A DNA stretch of 64,000 nucleotides from Ananas comosus (lineage: Eukaryota; Streptophyta; Magnoliopsida; Poales; Bromeliaceae). Shown here one piece after another: positions 47,061-58,684 of the stretch. The notes beneath the pieces were generated by a model, which ran no database searches, was not told the DNA's origin, and saw only the letters and a program-made list of their open reading frames with translations. The DNA lies in assembly GCF_001540865.1 (NCBI RefSeq), contig NC_033630.1, forward strand, positions 11,090,837 to 11,154,836, in the 5' to 3' direction. The position numbers and the translations under genes were made by a program. Position 1 is the stretch's first letter. Each line of letters begins with the position of its first letter.

Positions 47061-48419
47061 TGAAATCCGAGATAAAAGACGGGACGCTCACCCCTCTGGT
47101 TGCCTGGTACACCGAGATCTTTCTGCCTCTTCTCCGCTCCGGCAGGCCTCTTCTGATGGCGGCACATCTCTTCCGCCGCGTTAGGCAGAAAGGCGGCGGG
47201 AATTTACGGTCTCTTCTGTTGGAATCTCCCCGGCTGACAGTGGCGCAGTTGGACGACCGAAAAATTTTTCAAATTCAAATCTCTCCCTTGCTGGACTTCC
47301 TACTTCTATGCTATCTGACGTGAAGGACGGAAGAAATACCTCTATGTCAGGCGGCTTCACCCTTCATGTTCTCCCCCCGAAGGCCTTCCGCCCTTCTTTT
47401 GTCATCAAGACCCTCTTTCTTGAGTCTGGAAGCTCTCAGGACAACCTTTGGTTTTCGCACCTAGCTGTGGTCGACAAAAAGGGATTTCGTGGCTTTTTCA
47501 ACGAAGTAGAGAATCGCTGGTGCATTTATTTCGAAATCCGCCCAGCTTCCTCGATCTTCACGAATACTGAATCCGGGCTTGATGCGACTGGGCCTAGGTT
47601 CGCACCTCCTTTCCCTGATCAACGGTGGGCCCTCTCTCACTTTGTCACCGATCCGGGTTTTTTTGGATTCAGGCCTGACCTCGCCTCCCCTTATTTTGGT
47701 AGTGGACTGCACCTCTGTGGCAGTCAGGGTAATAAGCCTTCTAATAGTTTGGATTCTACTTCTTTTGGACTGGAATCAGGAGGTGGTAAGGGGGTGGACT
47801 GCACCTCTGTGGCAGTCATGGTAATAAGCCTTCTGATAGTTGGACTCGACTTCTTTTGGACTGGAATCAGGCGGGCCACCTCCTTTCTCTGATTAGCGGT
47901 GGGCCTTTTCTCACATTGTCACCTGTCCGGGCTTTTTTGGATTCGGGCCAGACCCCGCCCCCCTTGTTTCAGCGGTGGACTGCACCTGCATGGCAGTCCT
48001 GGCAATAGGCCCTCCGTAGTTTGGACTCGGCTTCTTTTGGGCTAGAATCAGGCGGGCCACCCCTGGTTGTCGTGGCCACTCCTACCCCTGCTTGCGATCC
48101 GACGGAACCGCCTAGGTCGAGCACTAGGCTTCTCAATCAGACGAAGGACTCAGCCTTGTGTAGGGCGATGCGCAGGAAAGCACGTCTTCTCGAGGGCGAA
48201 ATGATCTCAGCTGGGAAGTCGGTGCGCGAGTGGACCAGCAAGAAAGTCAAGGCGAAGAGCCTCCTCTGCGACGTGAAGCTCTCCGATGCCGAAGCTAAGG
48301 ATCTTCAGAAGCTCATGTGCGCTAATGCCTAGGAGTTGGCTGTCTTTAGCATTAGCTCTTTGTGATTGTTATGTGTGTTGTCTTGTGTCGTCTTGTTATG
48401 TGTGCGTCGTCTTTTTCTG
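47061..48419 (+). other. Junction and linker region of the LINE
   Basis: Somewhere between about 47040 and 47330 the orientation switches from inverted to direct. After that, open but broken frames lead to ORF2. 47701-48055 holds three tandem copies of an 80-95 bp unit. 48110-48330 reads as a Lys/Arg/Ala-rich stretch (ARLLEGEMISAGKSVREWTS), probably the C-terminal end of ORF1. Confidence 0.5.
47701..48055 (+). repeat. Three imperfect tandem units in the LINE linker
   Basis: Units start near 47701, 47795 and 47969 with GTGGACTGCACCTCTGTGGC or a close variant, and each ends near TTTTGGACTGGAATCAGG. Longer spacers with AGCGGTGGGCC and TTTTTTGGATTC separate the later units. Confidence 0.75.
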
Positions 48420-51400
48420 ATGTTTAACATTTTAAATTGGAATGTTCGTGGTCTCAATGACCCAGCTAAGCGTCGTTGCGTCAAGTCCGTAGTGTCTCCT
48501 CTCCTTTGTTCTGTTGTCTGTATTCAAGAATCTAAGGTGGATTCTGTGTCTCATTCTTTCCTACGCTCTTCCTACGGATCTAACTTTGATAGGTGCCACT
48601 TTATTCCGACGGTTAGGGCTTCTGGTGGTATAATCTCTTGCTGGAGTTCTAAATTTTTCTTGTGTAATGAGGTCTTAGTGCGAGAGCATTCACTTACTCT
48701 CAATCTAACACGCCTCGCTAGCGGAAAGACCTTCTACCTCACGAACGTGTACGGGCCTCCGAACTGGGATGGAAAGGAAACTTTTTGCACCGAACTGCTC
48801 TCTTTTAAAGGGTTTGCTCTAACAACTGGATCATCTGCGGAGATTTTAACTTCACCAAAAATCAGTCTGAAAGAAAAGGAAACCCCTGGAGTGCTAAAGC
48901 TATGGCTATGTTTACTGACCTCATCAGTAACTTAGCGGTTATTGATTTTCCTATGTCTAACCAAAACTTCACTTGGTCGAATATGCAACATAACCCACAC
49001 TGGCCAAACTCGACAGATTTCTTGTATCAACAGAATGGGACCATACTTTTCCTCATTGCAAGGTCAAAGCCCTTCCCCAAACCACCTCCGACCATACCCT
49101 GATCATCCTGACTACGGGGCACCACCCCACGTCGAGGAGATTTCGGTTTGAGTCGGTCTGGCTAACAAAGGAGGATTTTCTCACAAAAGTACCGCTTTGG
49201 TGGAATGAAGTCACCCCTAAGATATCGACCATCCTCACTATATCTGCTAAGTCAGGCATTGCAGAGTTAGGATGAAGGAATGGTGTAAGATGAATTTTCA
49301 CAGCATATCTAACTCTAAGAGGCTACTGCAGGAGGAACTCCAAAAGATCGACCAATTAGAGGAACATCACAACCTATCCCAGAAAATCTTGGATAAACGG
49401 GCGACCTCAAATCACAACTACACTTTATCCTAGAGGAGGAAGAAATTCTCTAAAAAATCAGGGCCAAACAGCGTTGGCTCAAAGAAGGTAACGGAAACAC
49501 TAAATTTTTTCACGCGGTGGCCGATGGTCGAAAACATAATAACAGGATTGAAGTCATTGAAGACGACCCCGGGCGGGAAATTTCTAATGAAGAACACAAG
49601 AGATCATACTTCTTTCACTCTTTTAAACGACTGTTTGGCCAGGAAGCGGAGAGTCTACCGTCTCTTGGAGATTGGAGTAGTCTCTACCACTCTAACAGAT
49701 TACTAAACCCTGAAATCCTAACCACTCCGTTTACAATTGAGGAAGTTCGGGCTGCCACCATCCAACTTGGCAGCGAGAAGGCCCCTGGGCCAGACGGGTT
49801 TTCCTTAATTTTCTTCCAAACCTTTTGGGAGACGGTCAAGGAGGATATTTTCAATGTTTTCACCGATCTCTATGACGGCAAATTATACACTGGCCCGACT
49901 GACTACTCTTTCGTGTGCCTCATACCTAAAAAAGAAGTAGCACGCAAGGCCAAAGACTTCTGACCGATCAGTCTCATCAATGAAATTCAAAAAATCATCT
50001 CAAAAATCCTTACTAACAGACTTGCGCCTATACTTCTGTCCATTATCACTTCAATGCAATCGGCCTTCTCAAAGACTGGCAACTAGTAGACTCTTTCTTC
50101 ACCTCTTGCGAACTTGTAAACTGGTGCTCAAAATCTAGTAATGAATGTGTAAGTATCAAGGTTGACTTCGAAAAAGCATTCGACAATGTCAAATGGGTCT
50201 TTCTGCAAAGTATACTTAGATGGCTGGGTTTCAACGACAAATGGTGGACTTTGATTGAGTAATGTATCGTCAACGCCAAAATAGCTATTTTAGTCAATAA
50301 CACCCCGACAGCATGGTTGAAAGCAAAGAAGGCCCTCAGACAGGGAGACCCTCTCTCCCCCTACCTCTTTTTATTGGTGACTGACTGTCTAGCAAGAGTA
50401 GCTGAGACGGCTAGAGATAACAGCCTGCTACACAAAATTGGCCTATCAGAAGATTGTCAGACGGTGATTATCCAATACGCCGACGACACTATTCTTTTCT
50501 GCGAGCCAAGAAAAAATTATATGCGGAACCTCCAGTTTATTTGGAAAACATTTGAATGGGCCTCGGGCCTCAGGATTAACTTGGACAAATCGAAATTATT
50601 TTACTTTGGGCCCAATCCTTGCAAAGCCGATAGACTGGCCAGCATTTTACGCTGTAAAGTAGGTTCTCTACCATTCCGCTAATTGGGATTACCACTTAAC
50701 ACCAAACAACTTCGTAGGGAAGATTGGGCACTGGTTATCGATCGCATAGATAGGAGAATCGAAGGATGAAAAGCTAAACTTCTCTCCCAGGGGGGGAGAC
50801 TCACCCTTGTCAACTCGGTTCTAACCAATTTGTCGCTATTCTATATTTCCATCTTCAAAGCGCCTCAATTGGTACTACACCGGATGAAGCCCTGAGAAGA
50901 GCCTTCTTCTGAAAAAGGTGTTCCAAAATTTTCGAGGGAGCATGCCTCATTAGCTAGAATACTGTCTGCAAAAGCAAGGCAGAAGGATAGCTGGGGATCA
51001 AAGATCTGGACTCTATGAACACGGCACTCTTAACCAAATGGTGGTGGCGTTTCTTCAACGAGCCACACCGGCCTTGGTGCAAACTGATTAGATCTCTTTA
51101 TTACATCAGACGAAGGCCGTTGCACAAGGGCAGTGCCTTCGCACCTTACTCGCAGTGGTGGAAAAGTGTGGTACGATGCCGCGAAGTGTTTAAATGCGGT
51201 GTATCTTACGTGCTAGGTAACGAAAACAACATCAGGATGTGGTCCGACATTTGGGTTGGAGAAACCCCTCTAAGCACCATGTTTCCAGACATTTTCGTCA
51301 ATATTACGAACAAGGAGACCAGAGTATCTCAATGCTGGAACTCAAACAGATGGAGATGGCACTACATCTGCAGGGGCTTCGCAGTGTCCCATTCCACCGA

Positions 51401-51984
51401 AAATCGTAGACAATTGATATCATTTAAAGTTCTGATTATTCATTGTATCCCAAACACCAGCCTGGACTTGCCGAAATGGAGGTGGACCTCCAACTAGCTT
51501 TTTACTGTCAAATCCCTCTACCAGTTTCTAGCGAGACTTGATAAACCAGCATATTTAGAGATTAAAAATTTCAGTCAAAATCAAAATCTTCATCTAGTTG
51601 CTGCTTCGAAAGAGATTACTCACTGCCGACAGATTGCTCAATCGACGGATGTTTGTAGAGCAAAACTGTGGATTCTGTGTTGTACTCACGGAAAGCTGCG
51701 ACCACCTCTTCTGTTACTGTGTCTTCGCACGATACCTTCTCCTTCTTGCGGCGGGTCTAGATGCACCCGACGAGGACTCGGGTGACGTAAGAGACCTTTC
51801 GACAAATATTTCTAACATCCCTGACAGCGCGAAGAGATCAAACGGTCTTACCCTTTTGGTAGCAATTTGGTGGGCCGTCTGGATGGAAAAAAACAACCTT
51901 ACTTTCCGCTCGAAGTCTCCTAACGCTATCCGGGCTCTCGAACGTGCCAAACTCTTGATAAAGAATTGGATCGAGCTCCTCTGA
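48420..51984 (+). pseudogene. LINE ORF2: endonuclease and reverse transcriptase, broken
   Basis: From ATG 48420 the apurinic-type endonuclease begins MFNILNWNVRGLNDPAKRR, with CIQESK and YGPPNWDG. GDFNFTKN is reached only after a frameshift near 48830, followed by FTWSNMQ. The reverse transcriptase shows EKAPGPDGFSLIFFQ, LIPKK, PISLIN after a stop at 49963, KVDFEKAFDNVKW, LRQGDPLSPYLFLL, the catalytic IIQYADDTILF near 50470 and SGLRINLDKSK. The C-terminal zf-RVT segment reads LTADRLLNRRMFVEQNCGFC and CDHLFCYC. At least eight stops or frameshifts are needed to read through, so no active enzyme is made. Confidence 0.9.
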
Positions 51985-52204
51985 ATCGTCATCAATTCTT
52001 CTTCCCTACTCTTCAGTCTTTTCTCTTTCACTTTTGCCTTTTTCTTTTTTCCTACTTTCTCTCTTTGTTTATTTTCTTACTACACTTTTTTGCTCTTTTT
52101 TCGGAAGCCTTAGCTGCTTCCACCCTGTTCGCCTAGTTCATTTTGCTTAATGAATGAATATAGCTTGCTATCTTTTTCTCAAAAAAGAATTAGAATTCGA
52201 GTCG

Positions 52205-52483
52205 GAGTTGAGATTGACAGTAAAATTGGAATTAGATTAACATGTAAAAGATATATCTTAAGATTAGATTGGCCATCAATAACAGATATTTGTTAGAGAT
52301 CTACTCTCTTTCCAACTTCATACGTTTATAAATGCAGAGGATCTTACGTAAATTAGTTATTACTTCACAATTCCTCACCTCGTACATCAAAACCCTGGGC
52401 GTTGCAATCCTCCTTCTATTAAGAGTTTGAATTGGCTGCTCGAACTCGCAAAAGGCAATACAAAAGGTGACCAGGGGAGGCCA
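52205..52483. other. Spacer between the LINE and the F-box remnant
   Basis: This is the original insertion-site flank. It contains no ATG in frame with the F-box remnant, so the true start of that gene has been lost or lies elsewhere. Confidence 0.4.
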
Positions 52484-53637
52484 CACGCTTTCGGAGGACA
52501 TCATTGAGTACGGCGTCCTCCCTCTGCTTCCCGCCAAAACTAGTTGCAATGCGTGTCGAAGCGCTGGCGCGCCTTAATCTCCACTGACTCCCACTTCATG
52601 CGCCTGCAAGACGCCTACGCCCGCTCCTCCCCCTCCCTCCTCTTCGGCGAAACGCCTTGCCAAGTCTTCCTCTCCCGCCGAGAAGAAAGGAACCCACCCT
52701 GTTCCATCGGCTTCCTGAGAATCTTCAAGCAGCCCTAGTTCAACTGCCCAGTCGACGACTGGCTCCCCCTCGCGGCCTGCCGCGGAATCCTCTGCATTGC
52801 TATAACCTCGAGGAGCGGCATTATATCTGAGCTCTACTTGGGTAATCCGGTGTGGATGGATTGGCGTCCTCTCCCAACACCCCCAAGCTGGACGCCCCAA
52901 TTTTCTTGTTGGAGGATGCAATTAGCTGTCTATGACACGCAATGTGGCGCTCTCCGCAAGATTGTCGTGTTGTTTTTAATGCAGAGCGGTACCGCTGGCC
53001 AAGCAGACGCTTCTTTCTTCGTCTTCTCTTCCGCCAAGGGCTCATGGGAAACATCTCGGTAGCAAGTTTCGCTGAAGTTGTTGTACGCTCTGGAAGATGC
53101 GTATGAATTACTTTCTAGTGTCTATGTGGCGGAAACTTTCTTTTGGCATGTCAGAAGTGAGATGTTATGGTTCGATCCGAGAGAAGAGCGCGGCGGCGCC
53201 GTACCTTCGCCATTCACGGCCGCCGCGTATTATCAGAATATCAGTGAATGGGAAGGGAAGTTGAGCTTCGCGAGGTTGGATGATAGGGAGATCCACATGT
53301 GATCCTGAAACCAATCCTCTTGGTCCTACAGGATTTGCTTACAATTGAGACGGTCGCGAAAGCCAATCCAGACTTCTTCGCTTTCATGGGCCTCAGGATG
53401 AATCTAAGAAACCAAAGTACCAAATCGTTGGAGACCGTTCTTAACAGGACCCGCGCGTCTATTATTGCCTTTGGAGTTGGTTTCATCGTGCCCAAATTTA
53501 ATTCTCACGGGATCTGCTACGACACAGCAACCGGAGAGGCATGGAATTTGAAGCGAGCAATTTCAAGTGATGACGGTACGAGACAGGTTGGTTACACAAA
53601 TAGCCTTCTTAAACTGACAACTCCTTCATTACTGTAG
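52484..53637 (+). pseudogene. F-box protein remnant
   Basis: The F-box, which would tether an SCF ubiquitin ligase to Skp1, is split by a frameshift at about 52540. The first part reads TLSEDIIEYGVLPLLPAKT and the second LQCVSKRWRALISTDSHFM, with a following LLFGE. Further pieces typical of F-box associated regions follow in several frames: PVDDWLPLAACRGILCIA, ELYLGNP, and near the end FGVGFIVPKFNSHGICYDTA. Stops at about 52738, 53060 and 53300 break it. No start codon precedes the F-box. It shows the AxxRGLLCxxGxxxLxVxNP-like layout of plant F-box genes, but no C-terminal repeat class can be named. Confidence 0.75.
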
Positions 53638-56346
53638 TAGTCAGCAGCTTCTTGAGCTCTACATTATTTTATAATTTATAGAACCTGTGCCTGTTCTGCA
53701 ACGCGAGCAACCGCTCCGCAATATAGTTCTTTTGCTCTCTGAACTTCGAGGAAACAAATCACCATTGTATGTTTATTTTGCTTTTGTATAACAATTCAAG
53801 CAAATATATAGCTTTTGGATTCATTATAAAGCTAGTCTGAGGAAGATGAATAAAAAATTAATAATTTTAATAACTATGTACTTTATGAAATTTAGAAAAT
53901 TGATAAAAAAAATTCTTAGTATCAGAAATTTGATCAAATATAATTCACCCTCTGGAATTTAAGAAATTTTAATTTATCATCCTAACAATTCATTTGTTAC
54001 ATTTTCTTTCTTTTTTTCTTTCTTTCTTTCTTTTTTTTACTTTTTCTATGTAAAGGCTGTAGGCTTATTCCATTATTCGTTGCAATTGCACACTTCGAAT
54101 TTAAACTACCCGCTGTGCGGCCTCACGCGGGACCCTGCCGTTTTGCACATAACCCCTTATTAATGCTTTGTTTGATTCGGGGTTAAGTAAGAACTAGTTA
54201 TTTCAGGGATATGTTTAAGTTCAGGATTAATGTGGAGTTAGAGTAATTTTGTATTTGGTTGAGAATTGGGTTTAATCCAGATATAAGAAAATTAGTGTTT
54301 GATTAGAGTAGGTGGAATAAGAAGGATGGTGGGTTGTTATAAATAGAAAATAATGATATTGCCTCAATTTTCATATTTGAATTTAAATTTTTTATTTTAT
54401 ATTTAAAATGTTAAATTTAAATAAATAACTTTTAAAATTAAAAAATTCAAAATTAAAATTTATTTTTAAATCTCAAATTTAAAAATTTAAAGTTGTAAAA
54501 TTTAAATCAAATCTAACAAATATAAAATTTTAAAAAATAAAAATAACAATTTAAAATTTAATTTAAAATTAAAATTTTAAAAAATAAATATATAAATATA
54601 TATTTTAAGATTACAAATTATAAATTTTTAAATTTTCAATTATAAAATATTAAATTTAAAATTTAAATAATTAAAAATAACAATTTTAAAATTTTAAATT
54701 TTAAAATTTATTTTAAAATTTAAAAATATAAATATTAATTTTAAGATTACAAATTAAATATTTTAAAATTTTCAAGTATAAAATGTCAATTTTAAATTTT
54801 AAATTTTAAATTTTAAAAATATTAATATTAATTTTAAGATTACAAATTATAAATTTTAAAATTTATAATTTAAAATTAAAATTTTTTAAATTATATTTTA
54901 AATTAAATTGGGATGAGATTAACTTTAATCACATCTCTATTTTTGGGAGGGGTGGGGTTAACTAACCCCAACCCCGCCCCTCTAAAATCATGTTTAGCTA
55001 TAGTTTGAGGACAAATTACCGACGAAAAGATCAACAGAAATCTCAATCTATCAAAAATAAATGCGAAAATTAAAATAGCATACCAAAATTTACATAGAAA
55101 AACTCCAACAAAAAAAAAAATTTACGGAACAAACACGCGATAACAATTCACTAAGAAATAAAAGATTATAAGGTGATTACTTACTACACGGATTCAAACT
55201 TCTCTTTTATCTTTTTTGGATTTCGCGCTCTTCAACGGCTAGTCCACGCCCACATACGAATTCACGAACGCCACTCGAATTCAGAAGCACCAATGATTTG
55301 AATCCACGAATTGTCTTGGTCACGTCGAATTCATGACGCCACTCCGTCCGGAACAAAACAAATAACATTGGTGGTGATTCCTTACTTAGAGAATCATTAA
55401 AAAACCGTTAAAAATGTCTCTAAGCAATGACCATATCAATTCTCCATAACAAAAGAGAAATTAGATTTTCAAAAAGTGATCCGATAAAAACTTGCTTTTG
55501 GGGATGAGAGAGAAAGCACCAAACAAGTTTCTAAGATTTTCTAAAAAATATTTTATACTTAACCACATTTTAAAGACAACCTCACATCTTATTTATTGAT
55601 TTGAAAACAATTAGAACCAGATTAGAATTGAAAATTTGATTTTAAAAAGTTTTGGAAGTAATTAGACTCAGATTAAAATTGAAAAACTGATTTTAAAATG
55701 TGCCATCTTATTTATATATTTGGAAACAATTACAATCAGAGTAGGATTGGAAAACTTCAGATTTAAATATTTATCAATTTATATCTATTCTAATATCTTC
55801 CAAATATGTATATGATTATAAATCATCACCGATATTATCTAAACTTATCGAGCATCGTAAATTCATACTTTGAATTTTCAAATCTTCAATTTTCATTTTT
55901 TTTTTTGAATTTTGAAGACTCCGACTCACTTCACGAAATATACTAATATAAAATTCGTAACATGTCAAAATTTAATTTATTATAATTTATATTTTAAATT
56001 TTTAAAATTATTATAATTAAGTCCTGTAATTCAATTTAGTTGATTAAATATTAACATATTATTAATATATAAGTGATATATCAGTACTATACATTATTTT
56101 TAAGTTAACAATATATTAATAATTAATCAACTAAATTAGATAGTAAAATTTAATAATAATAATTTTAAAATTTTAAGTCAGAAATTAAAACATATTAAAA
56201 TTTGAAAACGAAAGTGTCAATTTTGAAGACCACGCATGTAATTTATCATTTTTTAAAAAAATTTAGCATAACGTACGGACATTTGTCAAGAATCCTATGT
56301 AAGTTAAAGTACAGGGCGGTGATATAAAAGCTAAACCGCAGTGACC
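53638..56346. other. AT-rich intergenic DNA with one probable MITE
   Basis: No gene is seen. About 54165-54990 is an AT-rich element starting TTGTTTGATTCGGGGTTAAG, with GGTTGTTATAAATAGAAAAT shared with 29085 and 44715, and ending in a GGGGTTAACTAACCCC hairpin at about 54955. The sequence at 55000-56300 is AT-rich without recognised features. Confidence 0.5.
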
Positions 56347-56426
56347 GACACGTGTCAGTATCAGGGACAGTCACCACACGTGGCATTTCTTAAGATGCTA
56401 TGCTCAATCTAGGACGGACACGTGTC
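56347..56426. promoter_or_regulatory. Cluster of three ACGT (G-box/ABRE-type) motifs
   Basis: GACACGTGTC occurs at 56347-56356 and again at 56417-56426, and CACACGTGGC at 56375-56384. CACGTG cores are binding sites for bZIP and bHLH factors in plant promoters. The 80 bp cluster stands out from AT-rich surroundings. No gene starts within 2.7 kb downstream apart from the Pack-MULE and the gene at 59144. Confidence 0.5.
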
Positions 56427-57149
56427 AGTTCACGGTATTCCATGTTCAATTAATTTTTTAAAAAAAAAAGAATCGGTGGTTTCCTAAAATTTTAAAATTC
56501 ACGTACGTACGTACGAAATATATTAATTTTTTAAAACGCATTTACGAGTATCTTAAAATAAAATATTATTTATGGAATGAGTCAATAATTATTTTTAGAT
56601 CTCTGTTCTAATAATTTATTAAAATCACAACAATAAAATAGTAATATCTGTAGAGAATCGAAGCTGGATTTGAGATGTCGCGTTATAATTTATGTAAATT
56701 TCAAAATAAATTAACTGGTTCTGAATATAAGATGAGAAAACTATAATCAAATTAAATAATGATAAATTCAAATAAAAATAATGATATGGTAAATAATAAA
56801 GTGTTCATTTTTATGCAATCTAAAAAAAAAAGACATTTTTGCATAAAAAATCTACTTATTTTAGACTTTTGCAAAATCGGATCACCTTTTTTGTTTTTAC
56901 AGATACGGTCCGTTTTTTCAGCAAACTGACCAAAATACCCTTATTACTTTTTCTCTTTCCTCTTTCTCTCTCCTCTTCGTTTCTGTCGTTCTTTTTTTTT
57001 TCTCGCCGAAAAAAAAGAGGCGGATCGTCGCCTTCTTTTTCACCGTCGCCTCCCTCCTCACCCTCCTCTCCACCGCTCGCGACCCCCTCCTCCTCTCCCC
57101 CGCCGCCGCGGACCCCCAGCCCAATCCCGTCGCCGCGGCAGCAGCGGCC

Positions 57150-57440
57150 GCGGCGAACGGGGTCGGGCTGGATGCGGAGAAAAAGACGACGGCGAAGAAG
57201 AAGAAGGGGAGGCCGAGCGGCAGGGCGCAGGAGGGGGAGGCGGAAGCACAGTCGGCACCGGCCCCGCGGACCCCCAGCCCGATCCCGTCGCCGTAGCGGC
57301 AACGGCAGCGGCCGCGGCGAACGGGGTCGGGCTGGATGCGGAGGCAGAGGCGGAGAAGAAGACAACGGCGAAGAAGAAGAAGGGGAGGCCGAGCAGTAGG
57401 GCGCAGGAGGGAGAGGCGGAGGCGCAGCCGGCGCCGGCGA
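57150..57440 (+). pseudogene. Captured basic gene fragment, two direct copies
   Basis: Two copies encode GLDAEKKTTAKKKKGRPSGR and GRPSSR with AQEGEAEAQ after it, at about 57160-57255 and 57325-57430. KKKKGRPS looks like an AT-hook-type basic patch. A third copy is inverted at about 57705-57850, where the minus strand reads KKTTAKKKKGRPSGRVREG. The parent gene is not recognised. There is no intact start or stop context. Confidence 0.6.
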
Positions 57441-57452
57441 GGAGTGGGGAAC

Positions 57453-57681
57453 ATTACACCATTACACCATTACACCATTATACCATTTTGCACCATTACA
57501 CCATTACACCATTTGCACCATTACACCATTACACCATTTGCACCATTATAATTTTGCACCATTACACCATTACACCATTTGCACCATTACACCATTACAA
57601 TTTTGCACCATTACACCATTATACTATTTGCACCATTACACCGTTACACCACCATTACACCATATGCACCATTACACCATT
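57453..57681. repeat. TTACACCAT minisatellite in Pack-MULE 2
   Basis: Tandem ACCATTACACCATTACACC units with variants ATTTGCACCATT and ATTTTGCACC, nearly all in one polarity. This is the same 9 bp core as the four arrays in Pack-MULE 1, but without the inverted palindromic partners. Confidence 0.9.
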
Positions 57682-57866
57682 CGCTGGTCGGCGGCTTCTG
57701 CGCGGCGGCGGGAGGAGGGACGGCGCCGACGGAGAAGAACACGCGCGGCGTCGGCACCGGCGCCGGCTGCGCCTCCGCCTCCCCCTCTCGCACCCTGCCG
57801 CTCGGCCTCCCCTTCTTCTTCTTCTTCGCCGTGGTCTTCTTCTCCGCCTCGGCCTCCGCATCCAGT

Positions 57867-58322
57867 TTAGGCCTTCTTCTTCGCCGTCGTCTTTTTCTCC
57901 GCCTCGCCGTCGTCGGGCTGCATGTACAAGACGGCCAACTCGGTGTACCGGCCGGACTCGCCGGAGTCGCGCTTCACCAACTCGTCGAACGAGGGGCGCG
58001 ATCGGGACATGATCAGCCTGTCGACGGCGCCGTCCGACGACGAGTAGTACGACGGCGAGTCGTCGGAGAGCGTGATACGCGGCATCAAGTCGTCGGCGCA
58101 CGTCGACCGCCTCTTCTTTGAGCCCCCTGGTGCCGACACGGGCTCCATACTCGGCGACGCGGCGCCGAAGAAGGCGGAAGACGACGACGACGACAGCGCC
58201 AATAGCGATGGCGACGGCGGGGCGATGCCGTTCAAAGAGAGCGTGGTGGTGGCCATGGAGTCGCGCGACCCCCTCCCCTCCCCCTCGCTCTCCTCCACCT
58301 TCGCCGTCGCCGCCATGGCCAT
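57867..58322 (-). pseudogene. Captured gene fragment, open frame of 151 residues
   Basis: The minus strand is open from 58322. It shows a Ser-rich acidic N-terminal part, KKRRSTCADDLMPRITL, and SRPSFDELVKRDSGESGRYT followed by ELAVLYMQ, then runs into the KKTTAKKKK fragment. The C-terminal half looks like true protein sequence, but I cannot name the family. It is bounded by the transposon's repeats, lacks a recognisable promoter and is probably a chimeric captured piece. A translated product is possible but not shown. Confidence 0.45.
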
Positions 58323-58684
58323 GGGCTCGGCGACGGCGACGGAGACGACGGTGGGGGTAGGCTCGGCGGCGGCGACGGGGGAGAGGAGGAGGGGGTCACG
58401 GGCAGTGAAGAGGAGGGTGAGGAGGGAGGCGACGGTGAAGAAGGAGGGTGAGGAGGGAGGCGTCGGTGAAAAAGAAGGCGACGGTCCGGCCCGCCTCTTT
58501 TTTTTTCGACGAGAAAAAAAAAAAGAACGATAGAAACGAAGAGGAGAGAGAAAAAGAAAAGAGAAAAAGTAATAAGGGTATTTTGGTCAATTTGCTGAAA
58601 AAGCGGACCGAATCTGCAAAAACGAAAAATGTGATCCGATTTTGCAAAAGCCCAAAATAAGTGAAATTTTTACGCAAAAGGGCC

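Larger units (their letters stand above)
45809..52185 (+). mobile_element. LINE (L1-type) retrotransposon with inverted 5' part, 6.4 kb
   Basis: The element is flanked by direct repeats of 19 bp, AGAATTGGAATTGGAGTCG (45790-45808) and AGAATTAGAATTCGAGTCG (52186-52204), a 17/19 match. The 3' end is TGAATGAATATAGC... followed by a short A run, as in plant LINEs. ORF2 (endonuclease, reverse transcriptase, zinc knuckle) is on the plus strand from 48420. ORF1 sequence occupies 45820 to about 47060 on the minus strand. One pair of target repeats around both orientations supports a single insertion with a 5' inversion. Multiple stops and frameshifts make it inactive. Confidence 0.85.
56832..58684 (+). 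mobile_element. Pack-MULE 2: 1.85 kb relative of the element in the neprosin-like intron
   Basis: Inverted repeats of about 180 bp: the left starts near TTTTTGCATAAAAAATCTAC and runs through CAGCAAACTGACCAAAATAC and a CTT-rich stretch. The right is its complement, ending GCAAAAGGGCC at 58684. Both flanks are runs of A, compatible with a 9 bp duplication of AAAAAAAAA but not diagnostic. The interior is strongly GC-rich, contains repeated coding fragments and a TTACACCAT array at 57453-57681, and has no transposase. The ends match Pack-MULE 1 closely. Confidence 0.75.
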
